From assembly GCA_963971225.1 (NCBI GenBank), contig OZ020267.1, positions 90,137,648-90,201,647 on the forward strand: a stretch of 64,000 nt of DNA, read 5' to 3'. This document shows, one piece after another, positions 30,700 to 40,253 of the stretch. A program made the translations under genes and the position numbers. The DNA comes from Melieria omissa (lineage: Eukaryota; Arthropoda; Insecta; Diptera; Ulidiidae). How positions within the stretch are numbered: the stretch's first letter is position 1; each line of letters begins with the position of its first letter. Below the pieces are notes generated by a model that was not told where the DNA came from, did not search any database, and was given only the letters and a program-made list of their open reading frames with translations.

Positions 30700-31476
30700 C
30701 GTCCGCCTGCTTCTGCCGCAAATATTGACCCATAGTGCTGCCTTCTGTTTCTGCTTGGCCGTCAACTCGCAGCTCCACTGGTTCTCCTGCGGTATGGCGT
30801 CCATGTTAAAACCGCTCTTCTTATTACCTCCAGGTGGGCTACTCTCGCAATTGACCACTGCTACAGCTTCCTTACACTCGCCAATTACTTCATCTTTCCC
30901 GACATATCTGGGTGCATTCAGGGGGTTCAGTATTCTGACTGGTATTCTGCCATTCTTAGGTTCCACTAATGTACGTCCGATGATGATGCTGTCGTGTCCT
31001 TGTTTCGGTGCTTCTACAACCCACAGCCGAGTCGTCTCATTGTCCTCGTCCACCTTTGCCCACACAATCGCCTCAGAATTTGCTGGTATCCTCCTGTGTT
31101 GACACGATACAACCTTCCTTACCGCCACGCTTCGCTCTTAGCCGGTGTGCAGCGGGAATTCAACGTTGGCATATCTCAGCACATTTTCCTTCAGGTCCAG
31201 CGTAAAACCGTGCCTAATCATGAAATTCACGCCGATAATCACGTCGTCCATTATATCCGCGACGATGAACTCATGTTCCAGGCTGCTGGTGCCGATAGCA
31301 ATCGTTTTTGTAACTTTCCCTCTTACCGGCGCGCGCTCGCCAGTCGCAGTCCGCAGCTGTTTGCCATGCAGCGGTTCCCAGTTCTTCAGCAGCTTCCTTT
31401 TTATGATCGAATATGACTCTCCAGTATCCAGTGTCAACACGAACAACTTTCCATCTATCCTTCGTTCAATTGTCAA
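30700..31476 (-). pseudogene. Gypsy A1 protease and linker
   Basis: The minus strand reads LFVLTLDTGESYSIIKRKLL, the retropepsin active site DTG, then DIMDDVIIGVNFMIRHGF (the flap and substrate-lining region). After a break near 31,130 it continues as VSCQHRRIPANSEAIVWAKV, the spacer before the RT. A frameshift near 30,700 separates it from the RT. It lies immediately after gag, from which it is frameshifted. Confidence 0.8.
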
Positions 31477-31564
31477 GCTGCTGGGCTATCATTTCAGCTG
31501 TGAGACAAGGACGGTGGGGCGGCAGATTGTGGGATCAGCTCACGCCCCTTTGGGCTGACCCGGT

Positions 31565-32923
31565 TTAGTTTAACGACTCGCCGTCCTCAGCCCTGCGCTT
31601 GTTGGCTGGGCCTCGATTGTCAGTATTCCTCGCTTCAGGCGATTGCGATCGAGAACGGGAACGCCTCTTCCGTTGGCGGCAGTCTCGTGATATGTGGCCC
31701 TGCTTGCCACATACCCAGCAAACAACTTTAGAGGAGACCACCCGTGGCCTGCCCGGTGGCTCGCAGCTTATTGCCTGGATCGCAATGCCGTTGTCCGGCT
31801 TGATTTGGCGTATCCTTGCAGGTGCATACTGAGTGCTCCCAATCCATTTTGCCTCGTATGTCATCGCGCTGGTCACCGTCTCCCTAAATGTCGGCTTGCC
31901 CATCATCAACGCACTGCGACGTGTCTCTGGATCATGAAGACCTTCAATGAACGCCTCAATCTTCATCCTCTCGAGATCAACAGCGCCGAAGGACTGGTAG
32001 CACAGCTGTACGTGCCGCTCAATGTCTGCTGCATATGCCTGCAGCGCCTCGTTAGCCCTTTGCCTGCGGTTCTTCAGCTCACAGTAGTACAGCGTTCTGT
32101 TGTGCTCGTCCCTGTATTTGGCTACCAGCGCCCTTATGACGGTCTCGTACTCACTTCGTAAACATTCTGGAATTGATTCTATCACCTCAGCCGCAGCACC
32201 TTTAAGAGCCAGCGCCAATCTCCGACCTTTCCTTACATCGGTCCACTGATTTTCCAGAGCAGCCAGGTCGAATTGCAGCTTGAATGTATCGAACGGTGTA
32301 GTCCCATCATAAGGCACTTCTGCTCGGGTGGCAACACTTTCCGGAACCGGCGGCAACCATTCTCGCGGCTGTACCTCCCTAAGCCGCTCGTCCATTTTCC
32401 TGTTCATCGAGTCCTCCAGACTATCAACTCGTTTGTTCAGGGAATCATCCAGGGCGTCGACTCGTTTATCCAAGTGCTCTACCCGCGTCTCCAGGTGCTC
32501 GACTTTCCCATTAATCCTGTCTGAGATTTCCTCCACTTTCTGTTCCAAGCGTGCAGAATTTTCCTGAAGCTTGACTTCCATTCGCTCTGACACTTGCGCC
32601 GAGATTTCATGGGTCGCCGTTTCCATTTTTGCTGCCATTTCTCGATTGGAAGTCTCGAACATGCCTTTAACCATTAGCTGGCTCATGTCCAATGCTTGTA
32701 GTGGCGCAGATGCTGCAGCCGTACTTTGCAACGACGCAGCACCAGCAGGCGACTCCTCCACCTTGGCCGACGCCTCTAGTTCTTGCGCTCCGAACTCGTG
32801 CACAGTCCAATCGACGCCTCGTGCCTCACATGCTTCTCGCAAGCGCAACTGCAACTCCACCTTTCCGCCAGCAGTCGGCAAATTCCAGGCAGCCAGCTCC
32901 TTCAGCAGCTCGAGTTTAACCAT
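31565..32923 (-). CDS. Gypsy A1 Gag with N-terminal SAP-like domain
   Basis: The intact frame of about 452 codons starts MVKLELLKELAAWNLP. Residues 1-37 resemble a SAP DNA-binding motif (LKELAAWNLPTAGGKVELQL). A1 lacks six residues present in A3 and A4 (VDQLKK). A long heptad-repeat coiled coil follows (about 85-190), then a capsid-like helical region (about 215-385). One zinc knuckle, CWVCGKQGHISRDC, precedes a basic Arg/Ser tail. The SAP-like start is shared by three copies. It is the only unbroken gag of the family here. Confidence 0.85.
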   Translation of the reverse strand: MVKLELLKELAAWNLPTAGGKVELQLRLREACEARGVDWTVHEFGAQELEASAKVEESPAGAASLQSTAAASAPLQALDMSQLMVKGMFETSNREMAAKMETATHEISAQVSERMEVKLQENSARLEQKVEEISDRINGKVEHLETRVEHLDKRVDALDDSLNKRVDSLEDSMNRKMDERLREVQPREWLPPVPESVATRAEVPYDGTTPFDTFKLQFDLAALENQWTDVRKGRRLALALKGAAAEVIESIPECLRSEYETVIRALVAKYRDEHNRTLYYCELKNRRQRANEALQAYAADIERHVQLCYQSFGAVDLERMKIEAFIEGLHDPETRRSALMMGKPTFRETVTSAMTYEAKWIGSTQYAPARIRQIKPDNGIAIQAISCEPPGRPRVVSSKVVCWVCGKQGHISRDCRQRKRRSRSRSQSPEARNTDNRGPANKRRAEDGESLN

Positions 32924-32983
32924 GTTCATACTTTTATAATTTTATTTATTTAGTTATTTATTTGTTTACTTTCAATTTTCCAC

Positions 32984-33002
32984 AATCCTACTTCTGACAC
33001 CA
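32984..33002 (-). promoter_or_regulatory. Gypsy A1 primer binding site (tRNA-Leu)
   Basis: The minus strand reads TGGTGTCAGAAGTAGGATT next to the 5' LTR. It complements the 3' end of fly tRNA-Leu (…CCCACTTCTGACA-CCA) with one mismatch. The A4 copy at 56,009 matches perfectly over 19 bases. Confidence 0.85.
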
Positions 33003-33004
33003 AA

Positions 33005-33479
33005 TGTTACGAATGCTAGTTCTAGTGGGCTAGTACGTATCTCTGGATTGCGTAATTTGAAAATAAAACACACTTAGTTTCTCAAACGCAGTCAATAAAA
33101 ACCAACAATCACTTTATTTCATAGTTTTGCACTTCACTATCTTTACACTTAAGTATTTGCTTAATTACTCCGTGTAGCACCTCCACTAGTCAAAATCAGA
33201 CTGACTCGCTGCGTCGCTCCCGGCTGCCTTTCATACCTGTCCGGCTATCGCGCAGATCGTTCTCGCACATTCCAGAGTGGACTAAAGGTTTCCATGATGA
33301 TCGCGACCATCATTGCCAGGTTGGACTCAACGTTTCCATTATCGGGGCCATCATTGCCAGGTTGGACTAAAAGTTTTCATTATCGCGGTCATCATTGCCA
33401 GGTTGAATTATGGCACGGCGCGTAGCGACAGGGTGGGTTCGCACAGCGACAGACTGTCTTATCGTTACAATATTGTTTG
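33005..33479 (-). repeat. 5' LTR of Gypsy A1
   Basis: A 475-bp LTR with the same ends (TGTTACG/CGTTACA on the plus strand) and variants as 1,996-2,460, followed by ATAT. It holds the CATTGCCAGGTTGGACT repeats near 33,310-33,400. Confidence 0.9.
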
Positions 33480-33534
33480 TACAACTATACTTTTGTGTAC
33501 AGATTTGGGTAACATTGTAAAATACAGGGTAGGC

Positions 33535-34080
33535 CATTGAAAGTGGAAGCATCTGGTAACCCTATAACTTTTGACAGAGCTGTCAGATCGACTAATGACA
33601 TAGCGCGTTGGAAGCGTCATGCCAAGGCAATTTGTACACTCCAAAAGAACGTGCTGAAATTGTTCAACTTTACATTCAAAATAACTTCTCGATTGTGAAA
33701 ACCAAACGGCGATTATGAGTGGCCACCGAGATCACCCGATTTGACGCCGCCAGAGTTTTTTTTATGGGGCTACTTGAAGTCCAAGGTATACACCAACAAG
33801 CCAAGGACACTAGCTCAACTCAGAGCCAACATACGCCGCGAAATAAGAGCCATATAGGCCGATACACTGGCAAAAGTGATGGAAAATGCCGAAAAAAGGG
33901 CACATTTTGCGGCCAAAGCTAATGGTGGCCATTTACGCGATATCATTTTCAAAAACTAACTAGAAAATTTCTCCTTGGACCAAAATAAATGATTATCGAA
34001 ATGAAAACAAAAAAAAACATTTTTTTTCCTCTTTTTTTTCAAAAACAAGAATGGCCTTCCACTTTAAATGGACTACCCTG
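33535..34080 (+). mobile_element. Mariner-like element with internal deletion
   Basis: The 546-bp element is flanked by TA (33,533-33,534 and 34,081-34,082). Its ends are CAGGGTAGGCCATTGAAAGT at the left and, read inward from the right, CAGGGTAGTCCATTTAAAGT. It encodes the first residues of a helix-turn-helix (…IQNNFSIVKTKR, frameshifted) fused directly to the transposase C-terminus SPDLTPPEFFLWGYLKSK and GGHLRDIIFKN. The catalytic centre is deleted, so this is a typical non-autonomous derivative. Confidence 0.85.
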
Positions 34081-34082
34081 TA

Positions 34083-34619
34083 CATACACGCGAAATATAG
34101 CCCATGACACCAGCCTGATACGCACTAAAATATATTGTGGAATGAATACAAATAAAAGAATGAAATAAATTGTAATTGAAAATGTTATGTGTTAGCAATT
34201 TGTGCGAAATTACATGTTCTTTTCCTTATTCTGTTCAGCTTGCTGAAGAAGTAAAACAACTTTATTTTAATGTAGAATGTATTTTAGAATAAGGTACTTA
34301 AACAAAAATAATTGAGAAAAAAATTGTACGTAATTAAAAAATTATCAAAACCTCTTCCATAGAAATTTACATTAGATTTTTATTTTTGAATGGGCAAAAA
34401 ATGTATAAGACATTCAGCAACACTATAACAATTAATACCAAATTATCTTTGTGGCATTCTAATAAAACTAACTAATTATAACATTTGTCCTACATAAACG
34501 CAGTTTTTAGAGTTTGAGGAACAAATTCTAAAAGATGCAGCCAACAATTCATTCCTAACAAGAAGCAACTCTGATTTGGCCCCCTTATTTTGACAGCTCT
34601 CTGAGCCTAGCGTACCTTG
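34083..34619. other. Shell sequence right of the mariner-like MITE
   Basis: AT-rich non-coding DNA, probably the right part of the TTAA-flanked shell. Nothing recognisable was seen apart from the inverted end at 34,604-34,619. Confidence 0.4.
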
Positions 34620-34663
34620 TTAATATACCTTGGTTTAGTGCTCCTTACGTGGTTGTTGTTATC

Positions 34664-35649
34664 AGTGTTGCCGTTGTGCGACTAAAGTGTCAAATTGACC
34701 CTTTTTGGAGACCGATGATACCTGACACCGACTTTTTAAAAATATGCTTATTTTGACACTTTTCTTCAAAACCATGCGACTTTTGCCCCTTTGTTTTATC
34801 AAAAAGTTTATATATTAATTTTCAAAATTGTTTCGTAAAATTAATTTTTTTATTTTTGCGTACGTAATATTTATAATATGCCTTCCTTTTGGTATTCACT
34901 TTTTAAAGGTAACTCGTAAGTACTTCAAAATTACACCTCTGGCAACATTTAACCTTGTGCCTGTCCCTTGCTCAAAATTGCTTTCGCTGTCCTTTGGGGT
35001 CAGGATGACCCCAACCAAACGGTTATATAATTTACTGACAAAACATGAAGGAAGGTAACACATAAATAACAAAAGAAAAGGAGAAAGCCCCGAAAAGTGT
35101 TTTTCTCGATTTGTTATTGGGTTGAATGAGCGATTAACACACAAAACGAGCGCACAAAACCGCTCAACCGTTTTTTTAATTCTGCCTGGGGTGAATTAGA
35201 CCCCAAGGGAAAGGTAGAAGGTTAAACTACTTGCAACTCTTTAATTATGTCTAAGTTTTCCCGCAAAAATGTACAAAATTAATCTGAATTCACGCGCTTT
35301 TTTGTGGCATTGCCTAAGTTATTTGCTAAAATAATTTTGATGGCTCCCAATGGATAAGTAAGTATATCACGCATATGCTTTGAAATGCAAATGTATTCAT
35401 AATAAATACAAAACATGCATTTTGGGACCTTTTAATATATCCTTCATCAATTAATTTAAGGGGAAAACAGTTTTTTCGCAGAAAATCATCTCCTTAAGGA
35501 ATTTATTAAAAAAATGAGCTCCGAAAGGTAAAATAATGAAAGTATGTATTTATATACATGGCATAGCAAATTCGATCACTTGATGACACTTTTTTTCCGG
35601 CTGTGACACTTTTTTTGCGACTTTTGAAAATTTTTCAGCGGTAACACTG
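34664..35649. mobile_element. hAT-type non-autonomous element
   Basis: The 986-bp element is flanked by GTTGTTAT (34,656-34,663 and 35,650-35,657). Ends are CAGTGTTGCCG at the left and CAGTGTTACCG read inward from the right. An 8-bp duplication plus CAGTGTTGCC ends indicate hAT. It resembles the MITE at 27,543 at its ends but not obviously inside. It carries a nested TTAA MITE and no transposase. Confidence 0.9.
34953..35221. mobile_element. TTAA-flanked MITE nested in the hAT element
   Basis: The 269-bp insert lies between TTAA at 34,949-34,952 and 35,222-35,225. Inverted ends: CCTTGTGCCTGTCCCTTG left, CCTTCTACCTTTCCCTTGGG read inward from the right. An inner GGGGTCAGGATGACCCC hairpin lies near 34,998. 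It is probably piggyBac-type. Confidence 0.75.
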
Positions 35650-35657
35650 GTTGTTAT

Positions 35658-36241
35658 TGACTGTGCGACTATTTGTGCGTGCGTGTATAATTGTTGCTAT
35701 TTTTTTGTATGCGCGTTTTAAACGATTTTGGTGATTAGTTATTGTTATTGTTTCAATCACTGTGTGGTGTGTTTTCAATTGTTTTTAATGTGATTAATAT
35801 TTTCGTTTATGCACCTCAACCCACTCGTTTTGTAGTTTGCACTATTCTTTGTTGTCACTTTACACTTTGTTTGTTTGGTTGTGTTTTGTCACTCTGTTTT
35901 CATTTTTTATGTTCACTTTGTTTTTTGTTTATGTGCCAGTTTCAAATCGTATTTGGCGTCGAAGGACCATGAATAAAGCTGGGGGGAGAATCGCGCAACG
36001 GTCGTAAGAATAAAAACAGTTTAAGTTTTGTGTCGGTTTTTAATGTAATGTTTTATTAATTGTTTAGGGTTTGTTTAAAAATGTATTTGAAATTGTTAGG
36101 ATTTGTGTGCGTTGATCTTAGTTCGCCGGAGCTCGTTGATCGAGTGTCCGCCGGTCGCGCAAGCTCCCTTCGGGATGACCAGGGTTGCCATCCGTACATA
36201 TAAACACATAAAGAGACGCGCACAATACAATATTATTGACA
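35658..36241. other. Unassigned sequence before Gypsy A3
   Basis: T/G-rich DNA with no recognised gene. Open frames on both strands (for example near 35,742-35,972) are low-complexity. This is probably the original flank of element C, because ATAT at 36,242-36,245 directly abuts C's LTR start once A3 is removed. Confidence 0.4.
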
Positions 36242-36245
36242 ATAT

Positions 36246-36652
36246 TGTTACGAAAATCCAAGTTTTCCAAGGTTCGTTTGGATTGGGTTTGAAAATAAAA
36301 CAACTTTAATTATTCAGCGCAAACACGCAGTCAGAACTAACAATCGCTTTATTTACAAATTTACACTTGTTCTACTTGCTTGCTTGCTTGCTTAACACAG
36401 ACTCCGACTCATTGCGCTGCACACTGCTGCTTTTATACCAGTTTTCTTATCGCGCCGAAGTTTCTTGCAACTTCCAATTGGAAAATGCTCGACCATTCTC
36501 GCACAGCCCATTTCTCGCGAACCTTCCATATCGGACTATACCAAGCGAATTATATCAAATTTGCCGTACTTCAAAGTGCATGCCTAAAAGTATGCTTGGA
36601 AAACACATTCGTGCATAGAAAAGCATTCAGCACAGAGTGCCTTATCGTTTCA
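36246..36652 (-). repeat. 3' LTR of Gypsy A3
   Basis: A 407-bp LTR, TGTTACGAAAATCC...CGTTTCA on the plus strand, followed by the purine tract of the element. It is nearly identical to 47,460-47,856; one visible difference is a longer CTTG run near 36,376. Confidence 0.9.
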
Positions 36653-36663
36653 CTGCCCATCAC

Positions 36664-37463
36664 TTAGACTTGTTCGTCCCGAACAAGTACCGAGGCTCCG
36701 CCGGAGTAAGACGCCAGGCGCTCCAAATGGACTACTTTCAACCTCGCGTTTCTGTTGCTGCAGCGTTGAACTCTGTATACCACGTCATTAATCTTCGTCA
36801 CGACTTTGTACGGTCCTTCCCATAATGTTTGATGTTTTGGAGACAAACCTTTCCTCCGCTGCGGGTTGTAAAGCATTACCAGATTGCCTTCTTGGAACCC
36901 TTCTGGTTTAGCTCGTAGACCATAGCTCGCTGTTAACCTGTTTTCAACTAGTTGAGTGCGGCTTCGCGATCTTCTCCTCGGCCCTTTCGCAGCCGAACAC
37001 CGATCACAGCCTCTGATCCACTCAGCGACAGCCTCCTGGCATCCTACTCAATAGAACCGCCTTCTTATCTTGGCGATAGTTTTTGCGATGCCTAGGTGCC
37101 CTCCACTGGAGTCGTTATTGTTTTCCTCGATGACATTGTCGATTCGGCCTCTCCGGACCACTACTAGGGATTTTCTGGTCCTGCCATCCCTGCTCTCCCA
37201 TTCGCGGTACAGGCAGCCATCCTTTAGACGTAGGCTTTGCCACTGTGCCCAGTACGCCTTCGCGACCGGGCTCTCACCAGCCAGTCCGGCCGTAATCTCT
37301 GCGCTTTGCCTTTGATGATCTTCGCGAGATCCGTATCCTCGCGCTGGTCCTTCTGTAGCCTTTCCGCAAGCCAATCTTCCTCTTGCAGAACTCTTACCGA
37401 CCGAACATCCACAATTTGTCCCTCGTTTTCAGCTTGCGAGTTACGCCTGCAGTCGGTTTTGCA
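36664..37463 (-). pseudogene. Gypsy A3 integrase region (core deleted)
   Basis: The minus strand encodes ENEGQIVDVRSVRVLQEED, AYWAQWQSLRLKDGCLYREW and the start of the H2C2 zinc finger (NDSSGGHLGIAKTIAKIRRR). After the zinc finger (…RRSRR near 36,980) it jumps to the C-terminal domain (RKGLSPKHQTLWEGPYKVVT). The catalytic D,D,E core is missing, so this is a dead integrase. The tail ends at the 3' LTR. Confidence 0.8.
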
Positions 37464-37836
37464 AGTTAAGGCACGTTGCAAAAAAGCTGACCAAGCTAAG
37501 AAACGTTTGTCATATTCAGTCCCACGGGAGACAATCTCGCATGGTCAGCAAAAACGACAAGCGAAACTGCGACGCGCACACCTGCATAGACAAAAGTAAC
37601 AAGAACAGCTACAGACGAAAATAACAACAACAACTACGGACATAGAAATAGCAACAACAGCTACGGACATAGAAATAGCAACAACAGCTACGGCCAGCAA
37701 TCTGGCAGTAAAGCTCAGCTGGGTCGTAGCAAAGTAGAGTAAGATTAGTCTTAAGTAGTACTCGGGGTGCATCGCATCAATTTATTACTAATAAAAAACG
37801 TGCATAGCACGGACAAAAACTTTAATTGTTGTAATT
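37464..37836 (+). repeat. 5' LTR of element B
   Basis: A 373-bp LTR, AGTTAAGGCACG to GTTGTAATT. Near 37,615-37,700 it contains a degenerate repeat around AACAACAGCTACGGACATAG (three copies). Its last 15 bases (TTAATTGTTGTAATT) correspond to 45,970-45,984 (TTAAATGTTTTAATT). Confidence 0.75.
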
Positions 37837-37849
37837 GGCGCCCAACGCA
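37835..37849 (+). promoter_or_regulatory. Element B primer binding site (tRNA-Lys type)
   Basis: TTGGCGCCCAACGCA follows the LTR. TGGCGCCCAACG is the standard complement of the tRNA-Lys 3' end, and the overlap with LTR end AATT is as in gypsy. Confidence 0.75.
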
Positions 37850-40253
37850 AAAAATTCCGAAACCACAGTCGAAATATGTTAACTAAAGTGAAAAAAAAAT
37901 AAATCTTTGATTTTATGTGTTTGATGAAAACAGTGACTAATACAAGTAAAACTGGAAAAAGTCAAGTGCGAAAGCAGACCCCGAAAAATACGAAAAAATA
38001 TTTTAATTATTTGCTCAACTACGCTCAGTGAAATATACAAAAAATATGTGTTGCATTTAAATGCAGTGCTAATTGAAACTTACACCTAATCGGAATTTAA
38101 ATCAAAGAAGAAACTCAACAGCAAAACAGAAATCGACACATAAAGTGAAAAGTCGCAAATTTTAATTTCGCTTCAGCAACGCAAACATAAAATCAAAAAC
38201 TTAAATATACAAAAAATATGTGCTACATTGAAATGCAGTGCTAATTGAAATTTACACCTAATCGGAATTGAAATCAAAGAAGAAGCTCAACAACAATACA
38301 GAAAACGATACATAATAAAGAGCTGCAATTGTCGATTTGAAAGCTGTTTCAAGACACTCTCTCTCTTTGCACGGCACTGCACTGCACTGGCTCAGTGCAA
38401 ACAGATCGAATCAGAGCTGCCAGCGAAGGGAAGCAAAAAAGAAGTGTGTGCATGACATATGAGAGCTGAGTCTTTGTTGCTTTATAACATTAGTGTGTGA
38501 GAACACACTAAAGGCAATTCACAGTAAAGGCAATGAAATTTACTGCAATGACACTGAATGCAGTAAGTTATACCAAAAAGTATGGAAAAATATTCTTTGG
38601 TTATACCAAAGAATATGAAGTGTATAGAAGGCGCATCTGAGCTCAAAAATTCAAATTTTTGTTTGCGAGCTTCATAGAGCGGGGGGAAGCCACAAAAGGG
38701 AAAGAGTGGTGCCAGCAGGAGCGCAAGCGCTTCAGTTTACGCTTTCCAAACACACATGAAGTGAAAGTACCACTTCTCCTGTGTACTTTGAGGCGTTGGT
38801 GGTTGTTTTGGTCACTCAATAATTTTTTGTGCAAATTTCTCACAGCGACACCAGCCAGCGCAATGATCGTCGTTTCAACTACGGCGTAGTTACTACGCTA
38901 TTGTTTTTTGTTGTTGTAGTTTTTGTGTGTATGCTTTTTTGTATTGACGATTGCTTTTGCTACATAGCTCGAGAAACATGTAAACAGCTCTTCTTTTGTT
39001 GTTTTTCTATTGTTTATGTTTTGCATCGTTTGGAACTTTCTTTTTTTAATTTACTGTCACAGCATTCATCAAGAAATCTGAAGGAGCAAATAGGTAGCAA
39101 AAGTCTGTAACCGATTATTTTCTTTGGTTATACTAATAGAACAATTAGTGCTTTGTTCTCATTGTAATAATAACGCATACGAATTTACAAATAAAATATT
39201 TTAAAAATTCAACAAAATTTAAATTATTGAAATATTTATATATTATTATTATTATATATTTCCCAAATATACTTTCCCGAATACATTCCACACATTACTC
39301 CGACCTTTCTTTCCACTAAGGACATATTGCCCGCTCAAAATTTTATTTTTCATAATGGCGTTGGTTAGCTGATTGCTAGATGCTACATCACTTGCATTTT
39401 CGACTGCTGATACAGTGTCATTTGACTAAAAATTACAATAATAACAACATATACATTAATATTACATTTAAATTATTTATTAAAATATGTTATATTAACT
39501 CACATCATCAATCTCCATTTTAATTAATTTTTTATCACACTAAAATGTTTTCAATGAATCATTGCATTCAGCGGACATGTAGCATTTCGGCCCGTTACGC
39601 ACTGTCAACGATTCATTAGCATTGCTGGCAGTGTGTATACCAGAGAGAAAAATGTCCGTGCCTTGCAGAGACAAGCAAATGAGTGTTGACAGCTCTTGCG
39701 GTTTCCGTTTTGTTGTAATTTTCATACTGCTCTCTTACCACAGTGAATGCTAGCAATCAGTGCACACTGTACCGAATCACACTGTGTGTAGGGAGAAATG
39801 AATCATCCATCGCAGCTCTTTAATACATAAAGTGAAAAGCTGCAAAATTTTATTTCGCTTCTACAACGCAAACAGAAAATCAAAAACGTAATTTGCAAAC
39901 ATTCGCGTACGAAAAGCAGCAAAATTCGTTAATCAATCATCAGTTAATCATCAATCAGTTGGAAGGCGTAGAACAAAAAGAGGAGACAACAAACAAAAAA
40001 GGAAGGAACAAACAAGAAGCAACATTTTAAATGGAAAGCGTATCAAATTTTCTACCCAGAGGTAACAGAGCATTTTAGTTTTGTAAGTTTAAGACATTAA
40101 GAACCAATACCCAATTATAAGTTATAATTTTATTGTTATTATTATTATAATTATTATTAAAAATTACCAAGTGCTGTAAAATATAAAATTGAAAAAAATT
40201 ATTAGAAAAATTTTTTTAAATGATATTGTTATAAAGATACCCAATCATATTTA
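37850..40253 (+). other. Element B leader with tandem duplication
   Basis: A long untranslated leader. A block of about 170 bp is duplicated: ATGCAGTGCTAATTGAAA occurs at about 38,061 and 38,234, each followed by TTACACCTAATCGGAATT. The second copy is split by the hAT element at 38,316. No upstream gene was seen. Confidence 0.65.
38316..39822. mobile_element. hAT-type element in element B leader
   Basis: The 1,507-bp insert is flanked by ATACATAA (38,308-38,315 and 39,823-39,830). Inverted ends start TAAAGAGCTGC on both sides. The minus strand near 39,260-39,420 encodes LTNAIMKNKILSGQY then RSNVWNVFGKVY, like the start of a BED-type zinc finger in hAT transposases. It is preceded by MEIDD and a GT-AG-bounded gap (39,430-39,505) that looks like an intron. 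The rest of the transposase is gone. Confidence 0.85.

Larger units (their letters stand above)
1996..33479 (-). mobile_element. Gypsy-type LTR retrotransposon A1 (SAP-Gag family), interrupted
   Basis: Two similar LTRs (33,005-33,479 and 1,996-2,460) bound the element and are flanked by ATAT on both outer sides (1,992-1,995 and 33,480-33,483). Minus-strand order is 5' LTR, tRNA-Leu primer site, gag, protease, reverse transcriptase, RNase H, a break filled by a 26-kb LINE nest, integrase, 3' LTR. Both LTRs share variants (GAATGCTAGTTCTAG) that differ from the solo LTR at 20,736 (GAATACTAAGTCTAG), supporting one element. About 170 codons between RNase H and the integrase zinc finger are missing at the LINE junction. 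Confidence 0.85.
1887..34619. mobile_element. TTAA-flanked piggyBac-like shell (outermost of the nest)
   Basis: CAAGGTACGCCAGGCT starts at 1887 directly after TTAA (1883-1886). Its inverse, CAAGGTACGCTAGGCT on the minus strand, ends at 34,619 directly before TTAA (34,620-34,623). The ends match at 15 of 16 positions and have the TTAA target typical of the piggyBac superfamily. After removing Gypsy A1 and the mariner-like MITE, only about 0.7 kb of non-coding DNA remains, so this would be a non-autonomous element. The inverted-end match is short and there is no transposase, so confidence is moderate. Confidence 0.5.

Noticed and set aside
35742..35972. A 76-codon frame with hydrophobic residues, as a small membrane protein gene.
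   Set aside because: It is a T/G-rich low-complexity stretch without homologous motif, and no promoter or neighbouring exon supports it.
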